Positions 1 to 8,174 of a stretch of 21,627 nucleotides of DNA are shown piece after piece. The stretch is from Emiliania huxleyi CCMP1516 (lineage: Eukaryota > Haptophyta > Isochrysidales > Noelaerhabdaceae): NCBI RefSeq assembly GCF_000372725.1, contig NW_005195736.1, forward strand, positions 129,557 to 151,183. The letters are read 5' to 3'. A program made the translations under genes and the position numbers. Every line of letters begins with the position of its first letter. The stretch's first letter is position 1. Under the pieces are notes generated by a model. The model saw only the letters and a program-made list of their open reading frames with translations. It was not told the origin of the DNA and did not search any database.

Positions 1-635
1 GGGGGCGGAGAGGGAGATGGCGGCGGCTGGGGCGGCGAGTAGTTGCACTCCGTCGGGTAGTACGAGCCCGAGATGCAGATATCGGGAAGGGCGGGCAGGG
101 GGCAGGCGAATTGGTTGGTGCCGCCCAGCTTGCAGTACTTCAGAGGCAGGTCCTTGAGCTGCGACGGCACCGTTCCGGAGATGTCATTGTTGTACAGGTA
201 GAGTTCCTTCAGCTGCCACCACTTGTCCGTCTCAGGGATGGTGCCCGAGATGGAGTTGCCGTGCAGGTAAAGATTCTGCAGCTGCCAGAGTCTGCGCATA
301 TCCGCAGGGATGGTGCCCGAGACGGCGTTGCCGTCTAGGTAAAGTTCCCGCAGCTGCGAGTTGTCACCCAGCTGCGGAGGGATGGTGCCCGACAGCTCTT
401 GGTTGTCCAGATCCACCCTGGTGCCCGTGAAGGTGCCGTCGCACAGCGATGTGCCATACTCGCCGGTAGGGCATCCAGAAGAGCATGGCACGTTGTTGTC
501 GCAGGCTGTGCCCGCCGCCTCGCAGCGATCCGCCAGCAGGAGAAGCGTGAGCGGGAAGAGGGGCGGCGCCGAGGAAGAGCAAGCCGCCGTTAACACCAGC
601 TGTATGTGGATTAAACTCACTCGCTTCCGGGGCAT
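1..635 (-). CDS. Leucine-rich-repeat protein with N-terminal signal/anchor (3' end outside window)
   Basis: The reading frame starts at the ATG at 635 and is open for 211 codons to the window edge. Residues about 7-35 are hydrophobic and end in a Cys/Ala/Gly stretch, which fits a signal peptide or signal anchor. A short Cys-containing cap follows, then about four plant-type LRRs with the pattern LSGTIPPQLGD...LRELYLDGNAVSGTIP, repeated as NLYLHGNSISGTIP and ELYLYNNDISGTVP. After the LRRs comes a Cys-containing cap and a Pro/Ser-rich stretch (SPPQPPPSPSP) where the window ends. Known LRRs of this type are extracellular binding modules; whether a kinase or other domain follows cannot be seen. 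The codons favour G or C at the third position, as in the neighbouring genes. The LRR fold is certain; partner and function are unknown. Confidence 0.85.
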   Translation of the reverse strand, partial: MPRKRVSLIHIQLVLTAACSSSAPPLFPLTLLLLADRCEAAGTACDNNVPCSSGCPTGEYGTSLCDGTFTGTRVDLDNQELSGTIPPQLGDNSQLRELYLDGNAVSGTIPADMRRLWQLQNLYLHGNSISGTIPETDKWWQLKELYLYNNDISGTVPSQLKDLPLKYCKLGGTNQFACPLPALPDICISGSYYPTECNYSPPQPPPSPSPP

Positions 636-962
636 GGATGGGTACTGCGGTACGGCAGCCTTCCACCTTCGAATCAAGCCGGCGTGTGAAAAGAGAAATT
701 TACAACCTCTCGGAGAACTGTGTTTACTTTAAGGCCCTTGCCCTGCGAACGCGCACCCCCGGGGCTAGGGCTTTCTTGCCCGCAACCCGATCCCGATCAT
801 CCGGCCCGCTGGGTGCGCTTCTGAGCTCCCCGGTCCTGGGCGTGCGGCAAATAACTGCACTCCAACCAAGTGCTCCAACCTGCAAGTGCTCCAAGTGCAC
901 CTGCACTATGAGTACGGGACTGGCTCGCACTGGCACTAACACAGGTACACCACGGGAGCCGC
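636..962. other. Intergenic upstream of the LRR gene, no gene seen
   Basis: This is the presumed 5' region of the minus-strand LRR gene. It contains a short imperfect direct repeat of CAAGTGCTCCAA around 869-895 and the left copy of a 39-bp direct repeat (914-952). A GTGAAAAGAG-type stretch at 685-701 recurs imperfectly at 1363-1379. I see no supported coding region. Confidence 0.4.
914..952 (+). repeat. 39-bp direct repeat, left copy
   Basis: It matches 1318-1356 at 38 of 39 positions in the same orientation; the single difference is GGCTCGC versus GGCGCGC. The two copies bracket the retroelement-like coding remnant, so they may mark a duplication or an insertion. Confidence 0.8.
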
Positions 963-1274
963 CTAAGCGACTCCTGCGAGAGTGGCGAGGCACTTAGCTC
1001 CATGCACCCGCCCACCCCCGCCACAGGCAAGCTCATTCACGACCTGCTCTGCGATGGCCGTGTGAAGAACGACTGAGATGCGCTGCTTCTGCAGCCCCAG
1101 CCAATTCTTAGTGGTCCAAGTCACCTCATCGAGGTACTGGGCCCGCGTCAGCTTGTTCTGTAGCACGTCCGCCGCCTTCCGGAGGATCTCACGGACCCCC
1201 TTTCCGAACCCGCCGAACGATTCGAACAGCAGCAGGCAGCAGCTTTTTACAATTCGGCTCTCTCGCACAGGCAC
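963..1274 (-). pseudogene. Remnant of a retroelement-like ORF (C-terminal fragment)
   Basis: The minus frame is open for about 100 codons, ends at a TAG at 963-965 and has no ATG start (the upstream codon is GTG). The part from about 1243 to 1030 reads like real protein: FESFGGFGKGVREILRKA, then a stretch containing YLDEVTWTTKNWLGLQKQR, then SVVLHTAIAEQVVNEL. The order FGGF, then an acidic residue-TW, then a Trp-containing helix, then an AxxE(Q)xxxEL helix resembles, from memory, the tail of reverse-transcriptase-type ORFs common in algal genomes. I could not verify this. With no start, no upstream domain and flanking direct repeats it is best read as a fragment. Confidence 0.4.
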
Positions 1275-1317
1275 GATTCATTCTGAATTTCACAGGCTCC
1301 CTCGCACGACACTAGGC

Positions 1318-1356
1318 ACGGGACTGGCGCGCACTGGCACTAACACAGGTACACCA
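1318..1356 (+). repeat. 39-bp direct repeat, right copy
   Basis: Partner of 914-952, with 38 of 39 positions identical. It lies just downstream, on the plus strand, of the retroelement-like fragment. Confidence 0.8.
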
Positions 1357-1384
1357 GTCCACGGTGAAAAGAGAATTTAGAAGG

Positions 1385-1693
1385 CTAGCTCAAAAAAAGT
1401 GCAGATTCCGGCGAAATTTCAGGCGATTTCGTTTTATTTTTTAGGATTCTCATTTTTAAACCTGGCCGGCCCCTGCCCGCCGAGACGTGGCCGGTACTGC
1501 TATGTATACGTACCGGCCCTATATGCACTAGCGCAGAGACCTCCCCCCGAGGCACGGTTCTCGTGACCGCCCCGGCGGGACTGCGCGCCACCGCATGTTG
1601 TACCATTCGTCTGCCCGTGGCAGCCCCCGACTTACACACGCGGCGGTATGGGTGCCTCTCGCGCAGCGAAAGTTCGCGCAGCGACCAACCTCA
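1385..1693. other. Unassigned stretch
   Basis: An AT-richer segment at about 1385-1460 precedes GC-rich sequence. Open frames here are short, disagree between strands and show no domain or repeat pattern. No gene is supported. Confidence 0.3.
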
Positions 1694-1802
1694 CCATGTC
1701 CATGTCCATGTCCATGTCCATGTCCATGTCCATGTCCATGTCCATGTCCATGGCCATGTCCATGTCCATGTCCATGTCCATGTCCATGTCCATGTCCATG
1801 TA
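1694..1802 (+). repeat. (CCATGT)n hexanucleotide microsatellite
   Basis: About 18 units of CCATGT are perfect apart from one C>G type interruption near 1752 (CCATGGCC). Because the period is a multiple of three, all three plus frames stay open and encode dipeptide repeats (Met-Ser, His-Val, Cys-Pro). None has supporting coding sequence on either side, so this is treated as noncoding. Confidence 0.95.
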
Positions 1803-2495
1803 TGTGAGTGAACCTGCCTGTGTAGTGGTCAGGTAGATTTGGGGAAAGTTGCGCCCGTAACTATATAGAGAGTGAGAGCTTTCTGAGCGCTGTGATCGCC
1901 GCAGACTGGCTCCGACTTGACGGCAGCATGGAGACGTGATGCCTCCATGCGCCCGTCAAGCCAAAATCGACATGCAGCTCCATGGTTTGCCCGAAAAGGT
2001 ACATGGCGGGTTTGGCGACAAAACAGCGCTGTGACCGCGAAGTGGCGGTGGACATGCTCCCATGTTGCCGACGCGGCGCCGGGGAGTGGCCGGCGCTGCT
2101 CGCCGCGACCACGACGGCTACTCTGATACTCCGGGACGACCCGTCCTACCCGACGGTGGCACTCTTCCACGTCTCGCTCACGCTGAGAAAAAATCTGAAA
2201 CGGCGTGCAGCAGAGTCACCGACGAGTCGGTCCGCGTGACTCCTCGTGTCCCGTACCGTTCTCACACATCCATAAACTCACTTTGGCCTCACTGAAGCGA
2301 TGCCTCAATCCTGAATCCTCAGATTTTAGATTAGGACGCTGCGGACCCTCTAGCTGGAGGGTGTCGACACCCGACACAGACTCAAACTGATACTACAAGA
2401 CACCCCCTCCAGCATACATCTCGCGAGCGTGAGCGTACCGTTTGCGCCAACCAATACGTCGAGACGACGTGGCTACCTTGTGTGTGTCGAGAGGT
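1803..2495. other. Unassigned stretch with one strong inverted repeat
   Basis: Apart from the hairpin at 1917-1959, I see only unconvincing open frames of up to about 113 codons on the minus strand. These show no domain pattern and start or stop at arbitrary points. No gene is supported. Confidence 0.3.
1917..1959. repeat. 17-bp inverted repeat, 9-nt loop
   Basis: Arms 1917-1933 and 1943-1959 pair at 15 of 17 positions around a 9-base loop. The left arm is TTGACGGCAGCATGGAG. It could be a miniature-element fold-back or an RNA hairpin. Nothing nearby indicates which. Confidence 0.65.
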
Positions 2496-2536
2496 TTACC
2501 TTACCTTACCTTACCTAATACGTCAGTACGTATTAG
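2496..2536. repeat. (TTACC)4 tract followed by a perfect 9-bp hairpin
   Basis: Four TTACC units at 2496-2515 run directly into the palindrome CTAATACGT-CAGT-ACGTATTAG (2515-2536), with nine paired bases and a four-base loop. A GTGATCT duplication follows at about 2537-2550. It may be an element end or an RNA structure. Confidence 0.7.
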
Positions 2537-3071
2537 TGATCTGTGATCTGTGAGGGTCCGCCCGCAGGCGCATTTTGTATACCGAGGCGGTGCCCGGTGC
2601 CGAACCTGTCGGACCTTGAGACAGCGTTGTAGATCCCTGGGCGAGGGTGATGGCGTCCCCGTCGGGAAGGGCTGTCTGCAGTGGTGGTCTACCGTCACCC
2701 CGCCAGCGGCCCGGCGGGTTCGGCTTAGACCTCCACTGTCTGTCGGCGCCAAACCACCTCCCACCGAGGCGGGCAGGTTCCACGCGTGAGCAGACTGCCC
2801 CGTTGGAGGTAGGCCGCTCGTCTAGCCAATCAGCCTTAAGCGAGCGGCCTGGCCGTTGGAATGGCCGAGAGTGTCGGCCGGCCGTTCGGTCTCTTCCCCG
2901 GGGGGGGCCTCAATGACCTAGTTGCCCGGCCGAGAAGGGGAGGACGACTGTCCCTGACGGCGAACCTCAGTTACGAGCCGCCCTCCCCTCGAGACGCGAG
3001 GCCAGTGCACTTGGGGCCGAGCCCCAGTATTAGTAGTAAGTAAGCCGTACGTGTGTTACGTCTACGAGTTG
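2537..3071. other. Unassigned GC-rich stretch downstream of the TPR gene
   Basis: This lies beyond the 3' end of the minus-strand TPR gene. It contains GGCC-rich palindromic patches (for example around 2850-2885) and a run of eight G near 2900. Open frames on both strands are short and lack domain patterns. No RNA gene is recognisable. Confidence 0.3.
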
Positions 3072-5699
3072 CTACGAACAATCCCGCGGGATCCGCTCGC
3101 AACGAGGAGTATGCTCACCTCGGCCTGGATCACGTGCTCTGCTGAGTGTGGAAATAGTACGGTGCCTTCCTCTCACTCGTGGGCTCCACCCATACGTGGT
3201 AGCGATCTCATCGGCCTGGCGCTGTCGCCCCGCCTTCTTCAGCACCTCGACAAGGTTGCGGGCCGAGCTCCTCGTCTCTTTATGCCCCTTTCCGTACCGC
3301 GCCTCGCACCCCTCCAGGTGCTCCCGGAAGAGAAGGATAGCGTCGCCGAGCCTCCCCTGCGTCTGCAGCAGCATGCCGAGGTTGTTGATCGAGTTGAGCG
3401 TGTCCGGGTGCCGGTCGCCGAGCGTCTCTCGGCACCCCTCCAGCGCCTCACGGTACAGCACCTCCGCGCCGTCCAAGTCGCCCTTGTCCTTCAGCAGCCC
3501 GCCGAGGTTGTTGATCGACACGAGCGTGCTCGGGTGTCGGTCACCGAGCGTCTCTCGCTGCCCCTCCAGCGCCTCGCGAAGCTGCGCCTCCGCGCCGTCC
3601 AGGTCGCCCTTGGCCTCCAGCAAAAAGCCGAGGTTGTTGATCGAGGTGAGCGTGCTCGGGTGCCGGTCGCCGAGCGTCTCTCGCTGCGCCTCTAGTGCCT
3701 CGCGATACAGCGCCTCCGCGCCGTCCAGGTCGCCCTTGGTCTTCAGCAGCACGCCGAGGTCGTTGATCGAGGTGAGCGTATTCGGGTGCCGGTCGCCGAG
3801 CGTCTCTCGCTGCGCCTCTAGTGCCTCGCGATGCAGCGCCTCCGCGCCGTCCAGGTCGCCCTTGGCCTTCAGCAGCAAGCCGAGGCAGTTGATCGAGCCG
3901 AGCGTGTCAGGGTGCCGATCGCCGAGCGTCTCTCGCATCCCCTCCAGCGCCTTGCGGAAAAGCGTCTCCGCGCCGTCCAGGTCGCCCTTGGCCTTCAGCA
4001 GCCCGCCGAGGTGGCTCATTGAGTTGAGAGTGCCCGGGTGCTGGTCGCCGAGCGTCTCTCGCCTCGCCTCCAGCGCCTCACGGTACAGCGCCTCCGCGCC
4101 GGCCAAGTCGCCCTTGGCCTGCAGCAGCGAGCCGAGGTTGTTGATCGAGGAGAGCGTGTTCGGATGCCGGGCGCCGAGCGTCTCTCGGCACCCCTCGAAC
4201 ACCTCGCGCTTCAGCGCCTCCGCGCCGTCCAGGTCGCCCTTGTCCTCCAGCAGCATGCCGAGGTTGTTGATCGAGGCGAGCGTGTCCGGGTGCCGGTCGC
4301 CGAGCGTCTCCCGCCTCGCCTCAAGCGCCTCGCGGAACAGCGCCTCCGCGCCGTCCAGGTCGCCCTGGTCCGCCAGCAGCATGCCGAGACAGGCGACAAG
4401 AGTCGACGTCGCCCTCTCCGCCGGCTCCATCCGCTCCAGCGCCGCCCTCCCCTGCCCCGCCAGCGCCCCCCGCAGCAGCCCAAACACAGCCTTGTTGCAC
4501 TCGGTCAGGCCAACCTCCCGCTCCAGCTCGCCCAGGATCTGCTCCGTGTCCTTCGGGTTGCGGCACTCGGCCTTGCGCACATCCACCTTGGACAGCTTCT
4601 TCGCGATGGATTTAAAGTCCTCCACCAGCGCCGTCTTGAAGGCCGCCTGCTGCTCCGCGCTCATCACCACCTCGAAGCGCGCTCCCGACGCCTGCGTGTG
4701 GAACACCTCCTTGATGCAGTACGCGCGCCGCAGCGGCTTTGGGTCGTACCACGGCTCCATGAGCAGAACCGTGTGCCCGACGGCGCGGACGCAGTCGCCC
4801 AGCCGCTTGACGTCATTCATCGTGACGCCGAGCTGCCGCGTCGACTGGCGGATCACAAAGTCGCACACCCAGAACTTGGTGTCGGGCGGCAGCTCTGGGT
4901 GGAGCCGCAGGTACTGCCGCAGGGCGTCCACCAGCGTCGCGAGCGGCGTCTCGAGGAACCAGCTCACAAAGACGGTGGCGACGCCCACGCCGGGGTCGCC
5001 GCGCTCGTAGAGCACCTCGCAGTACGCCTTGTCTTCATTCGCCTCGCTCCACTTTGCGACGAGCCACTGGTTGACGTAGCCGTTGAGGGCGGCGTTGGCC
5101 GGGACGCGAACGCCGTTGATCGTGGGCCGTTTCCTGTTGCACTGTTTGACGGCAGATTTGGGGAGGCCGGCGATATATTCGTCGATCGCGTCGACAGACA
5201 GGCCGAGGGTCAGCCGCTCGGGGAGTTTGAAGCCGGCGGCTCTGTGCGAGACGAGCGCTTGCGCCGGCTGAGCTTGCACCTTTCTCTCAGAATTCCTGAC
5301 GGCCACACGCTGCTGCGCTGTCGACTCGTCTTCTATTACGTCGTCACTCGGCTTGACGGTGGGCGGTCTTGCTTTGTTGGCGATCACCTCCTTGCACTGC
5401 GTGGCCGCCTCAGCCGCGGCGATGGCGGGAGGGGCGGGAGGCGGCGGGGCGGAAAGGGGAAGACGCACTACGTCGTCGTTGACGTACTCGACGTAGTACG
5501 TTTTCCCCGTCGCCCGGTCCACCCGCGACGCCCACCCCGCCGGCAGCGGCTCCGCCTGGGCTCGAGTCGCTTCACTACGGCTGCGACGCGGTCTTAGCCG
5601 CGACGTGAACTCGCTGACTCTCGCGCTCGAAACGCTCTCCCCTGCCCCACGCTGCACCTCCGCCGAGCTCTCAGATGCAGTAGAGCTAGCGCAGCCCAT
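3072..5699 (-). CDS. TIR-like / tetratricopeptide repeat protein with MGCxxS N-terminus
   Basis: The first ATG in the frame is at 5699 and gives 875 residues. The protein starts MGCASS, the typical signal for N-myristoylation plus palmitoylation, so a membrane-anchored cytosolic protein is likely. Residues about 52-85 resemble a WW domain (LPAGW...GKTYYVEYV) but lack the second Trp. About 240-415 is a TIR-like domain: VFVSWFLETP resembles TIR box 1, and EPWYDPKPLRRAYCIKE resembles the box with the catalytic Glu. From about 431 come nine kinesin-light-chain-type 42-residue TPRs (GDLDGAEALYREALE, RETLGDRHPDTL), then a degenerate tenth. TPRs bind peptides; TIR folds act in signalling or NAD hydrolysis. 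An adaptor or immune-type receptor role is inference. The last 35 residues after YGWSP are compositionally different and may be read-through into an intron (CGA|GTGAGAGG looks like a donor). Confidence 0.85.
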   Translation of the reverse strand: MGCASSTASESSAEVQRGAGESVSSARVSEFTSRLRPRRSRSEATRAQAEPLPAGWASRVDRATGKTYYVEYVNDDVVRLPLSAPPPPAPPAIAAAEAATQCKEVIANKARPPTVKPSDDVIEDESTAQQRVAVRNSERKVQAQPAQALVSHRAAGFKLPERLTLGLSVDAIDEYIAGLPKSAVKQCNRKRPTINGVRVPANAALNGYVNQWLVAKWSEANEDKAYCEVLYERGDPGVGVATVFVSWFLETPLATLVDALRQYLRLHPELPPDTKFWVCDFVIRQSTRQLGVTMNDVKRLGDCVRAVGHTVLLMEPWYDPKPLRRAYCIKEVFHTQASGARFEVVMSAEQQAAFKTALVEDFKSIAKKLSKVDVRKAECRNPKDTEQILGELEREVGLTECNKAVFGLLRGALAGQGRAALERMEPAERATSTLVACLGMLLADQGDLDGAEALFREALEARRETLGDRHPDTLASINNLGMLLEDKGDLDGAEALKREVFEGCRETLGARHPNTLSSINNLGSLLQAKGDLAGAEALYREALEARRETLGDQHPGTLNSMSHLGGLLKAKGDLDGAETLFRKALEGMRETLGDRHPDTLGSINCLGLLLKAKGDLDGAEALHREALEAQRETLGDRHPNTLTSINDLGVLLKTKGDLDGAEALYREALEAQRETLGDRHPSTLTSINNLGFLLEAKGDLDGAEAQLREALEGQRETLGDRHPSTLVSINNLGGLLKDKGDLDGAEVLYREALEGCRETLGDRHPDTLNSINNLGMLLQTQGRLGDAILLFREHLEGCEARYGKGHKETRSSARNLVEVLKKAGRQRQADEIATTYGWSPRVRGRHRTISTLSRARDPGRGEHTPRCERIPRDCS
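3273..4409 (-). repeat. 126-bp tandem repeats encoding the TPR array
   Basis: Nine 126-bp units (42 codons each) lie head to tail with strong nucleotide similarity. Blocks such as GCCGAGCGTCTCTCG and GCGCCGTCCAGGTCGCCC recur in nearly every unit on the plus strand. The high identity suggests recent unit duplication or ongoing conversion, so unit number may vary between strains. Confidence 0.9.
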
Positions 5700-5791
5700 C
5701 GCGGCTCGGTCCCTCCAGCGGCTCGCGCATTGAGCACGAGGCGTCTCTCGTATCACGGTTCCAAACCTAGCCACCTATTTTCTTCTTTTAG

Positions 5792-6051
5792 TGTGGTCGG
5801 CGCGGCTGGGATTTCTCCGCACGCTCGCCGGCAAGGACTACGGGTAGCACAGGCGGCAGCAGAGGTGGCGGTCCGGGTCGCAGCGCGCGTAGCAAGTCGG
5901 CCCCAGCGTCACGGGCGTCGGGCCAGGCAGGAGCCGGCTCGACGAGATCGACGAAGAGGACGAAGAGGAGGAAGACTACTCGAACTTGGACGAGGACTCG
6001 GGCGAGGAGCAGGACTCGGAGACCGGCCAGGGAAGCGACGACCATGACTAG
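5792..6051 (+). CDS. Possible 3' exons of a gene with an acidic C-terminal tail
   Basis: A strong polypyrimidine/acceptor stretch (TTTTCTTCTTTTAG, ending 5791) is followed by an open segment encoding WSARLGFLRTLAGKDYG. A GT-AG intron at 5844-5930 would join it in frame to SRLDEIDEEDEEEEDY and a further acidic stretch ending in DDHD and a TAG at 6049-6051. Without the intron the same frame has stops. No ATG or upstream exon is identified, and any such exon would overlap the N-terminal end of the minus-strand TPR gene. The acidic tail is typical of chromatin, ER or chaperone proteins but identifies no family. The alternative is a chance GA-rich stretch in the divergent promoter region. Confidence 0.35.
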
Positions 6052-6488
6052 GTGACACGAGGAGTAGATGTGACACGAGTAGTCCGCATTTCGCGTTGTC
6101 TGCCTTCTGCTCTCTTTCGCCGCCCGACCCTTTCGCCCGCCCACCACTTGCGAGCACAAATATCACACCTCCACTGCCCTCGCCACAGGCGGCGACGGAC
6201 GGACATCCAAGGCTCGAACGGCAGCAGCGGCTCAACGGCCGCCGGCGGCCGTCGTGCGTGTGCTTTCGCATACGTGGCGCACCCCCCGGCGTCTGCTCTC
6301 GCCTAGATGCAACACCCCAGACAACGAAGTCTTTGTTTGAACTGCTGCGTGTCTAATCCTCGCGGCGCACACACAAGACTACAGCGCAGGACCAGCTGTT
6401 CGGCGCGCGCACACACAAGACGTACTAGACCACTCAGACTACTCAGACGCTTGTACTACTGCGCCCGGCGGATTTTCTTTTTCTCGCG
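6052..6488. promoter_or_regulatory. Upstream region of the first F-box/RCC1 gene
   Basis: About 440 bp without a supported gene, between the divergent TPR and RCC1 genes. It has an imperfect direct repeat CGGCGC(GCG)CACACACAAGAC at about 6363 and 6400. The pyrimidine-rich TTTCTTTTTCTCGCG immediately before the start codon is also present before the second RCC1 gene. No TATA box is evident. Promoter assignment is by position only. Confidence 0.4.
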
Positions 6489-7949
6489 ATGTCTGCCCCG
6501 CCGCGCCGCCGCTCGCGCCGCCTCGCCCCCGCCGCCACCGCCGCGCCCTCGCCAGACACGCCGCCGCCAATTCGCCTCCTCGATCTCCCCACGGAGCTCC
6601 TCGTGCGCGCCCTCTCTCGCTGCGACCCCGCCGACATCGCTCGCGTCGCGGCCGTCTCGCTGCTCTTTCACGCCTCGCTCGCGGTGGAGGCCATCCGCTT
6701 GTGGGCGCAGGAGCGCGGCTTCGAGCTGCCGGCGCTGCCAGAGGGCGAGAGCTGCGCCGTGCGGTGGCTGTGCTTTATGGCGCTGCTGTGCGAGTCCAAC
6801 CCGCCGGCGAGGGCGGCGGCAGGCATGCAGCACAGCGTTTTCATTGACGGCGAGGGGCGGCTCTCGTCGTGCGGCTCGGCACAGGGAGGCGAGGAGGACG
6901 ACGAGGACGACGCGGTGGACCTTCCTGGCCTTCTCGGTCACGGCGAGGGCGTGCTGCGGCTCAACACGCCGACCCGCCTCCCGTCGACGCTGGGCGGCGA
7001 GTGCGCCGTGAGCGTGTTGGTTGGAGATTCCCACAGCCTCGCCCTCACCGCCGACGGCGCCGTCTGGAGCTGGGGTGATGGAGGCTATGGCCAGTTGGGC
7101 CACGGCGACCAGCAGGAGCAGCAGCTACCCAAGAAGATCGAGGCCTTGTCTGGGCGGCGCGTCGTCGCTGTCTCGGCTGGATACTTCCACAGCCTCGCCA
7201 TCACTGCCGACGGAGCTCTCTGGAGCTGGGGCGATGGAGACGACGGCCAGTTGGGCCACGGCGATGAGCAGCACCAGCTCCTGCCGAAGGAGGTCGAGGC
7301 CTTTGCTGGCCAGCGCGTTGCCGCGGTCTCGGCGGGAGGCAGCCACAGCCTCGCCATCACCTCCGACGGAGCCGTCTGGAGCTGGGGCTCTGGAGGCAGG
7401 GGCCGGCTAGGCCACGGCGACGAGCAGGGCCAGCTGCTGCCCAAGACGGTCGAGGCCTTCGCTGGCCAGCGCGTCATCGCTGTCTCGGCTGGGTGCGACC
7501 ACAACCTCGCCATCACCGCCGACAGCGCTGTCTGGAGCTGGGGTTGTGGAGACTGCGGCCAGTTGGGCCACGGCGACCGGCAGGACCAGCTGCTGCCCAA
7601 GAAGGTTGAGGCCTTGTCTGGGCGGCGCGACGTCGCTGTGTCGGCTGGGAGCAGCCACAGCCTCGCCCTCTCCGCCGACGGCAACGTCTGGAGCTGGGGC
7701 CAGGGAGGGCAAGGCCAGTTGGGCCACGGCGACCCGCATGAGCAGCAGCTGCCCAAGAAGGTTGAGGCCTTTGCTGCCCGGCGCGTCGTCGCTGTGTCGG
7801 CTGGAACATGGCTCAGCCTTGCCCTCACGGCCGACGACGCCGTCTTTTCCTGGGGCAAGGGCGGCGAGTACGGCTGCCTAGGCCACGGAGAGGACCTGTC
7901 TAACCAGCTGCTGCCCAAGAAGATCGAGGTGTGGGCGCCGGGACGGTGA
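6489..7949 (+). CDS. F-box / RCC1 seven-bladed propeller protein, copy 1
   Basis: 486 residues, intronless. A basic, Ala-rich N-terminus precedes an F-box-like segment at about 29-70 (LLDLPTELLVRALSRCDPAD...VAAVSLLF). A degenerate first RCC1 blade (GRLSSCG...GLLGHGEG) contains an acidic insert, then come six canonical ~52-residue blades of the form AVSAG..HSLALTADGAVWSWG.GG.GQLGHGD, ending in KKIEVWAPGR. One degenerate plus six regular blades make a complete seven-bladed propeller. F-boxes bind SKP1 in SCF ubiquitin ligases and RCC1-type propellers bind protein or nucleotide partners, so a substrate receptor is likely; this is inference from domains. A paralogue follows 226 bp downstream on the same strand. 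Blades e and f are closest to the matching blades of the paralogue. Confidence 0.9.
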   Translation: MSAPPRRRSRRLAPAATAAPSPDTPPPIRLLDLPTELLVRALSRCDPADIARVAAVSLLFHASLAVEAIRLWAQERGFELPALPEGESCAVRWLCFMALLCESNPPARAAAGMQHSVFIDGEGRLSSCGSAQGGEEDDEDDAVDLPGLLGHGEGVLRLNTPTRLPSTLGGECAVSVLVGDSHSLALTADGAVWSWGDGGYGQLGHGDQQEQQLPKKIEALSGRRVVAVSAGYFHSLAITADGALWSWGDGDDGQLGHGDEQHQLLPKEVEAFAGQRVAAVSAGGSHSLAITSDGAVWSWGSGGRGRLGHGDEQGQLLPKTVEAFAGQRVIAVSAGCDHNLAITADSAVWSWGCGDCGQLGHGDRQDQLLPKKVEALSGRRDVAVSAGSSHSLALSADGNVWSWGQGGQGQLGHGDPHEQQLPKKVEAFAARRVVAVSAGTWLSLALTADDAVFSWGKGGEYGCLGHGEDLSNQLLPKKIEVWAPGR

Positions 7950-8174
7950 GAGGACGCGCGAGGCGGCGTGACCATTTGCGTGTGCCTAGACGTCTGCACG
8001 CGCGGAGGGGGGCCCGGGGAGCGCGCGGGACGAGGAACGGTGGCGGCGCGAGGCGACCTAGGAGGCGACGGCCCGTCGCCGGGTGCATGGCACGGCTTTA
8101 CATAGAGGTCAGGAGCAGCGTGCGCGTGTGCACCTCTCATTCACACCCTGGCATGAAAATTTCTTTTTCTCGCG

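Noticed and set aside
1648..1836. Met-Ser repeat protein encoded by the CCATGT tract
   Set aside because: All three frames are open through a 6-bp repeat, and no coding sequence flanks it.
2496..2515. Telomere-like repeat
   Set aside because: There are only four TTACC units, which do not match TTAGGG-type telomere repeats, and they are followed by a hairpin.
2700..2740. A tRNA-like GGGTTCG box
   Set aside because: No matching acceptor, D or anticodon stems could be folded around it.
3051..5597. Long plus-strand open frames (up to 620 codons) across the TPR gene
   Set aside because: They are shadows of the 126-bp repeats. The minus frame encodes recognisable TPRs and the TIR-like domain.
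3072..5699. Naming the TPR protein kinesin light chain
   Set aside because: Only the TPR subtype is shared. The N-terminal coiled coil of kinesin light chain is absent, and a TIR-like domain is present instead.
5700..5774. Extending the TPR protein upstream to 5774
   Set aside because: The codon at 5774 is GTG. The first ATG, at 5699, gives an MGCxxS acylation signal, a much better start.
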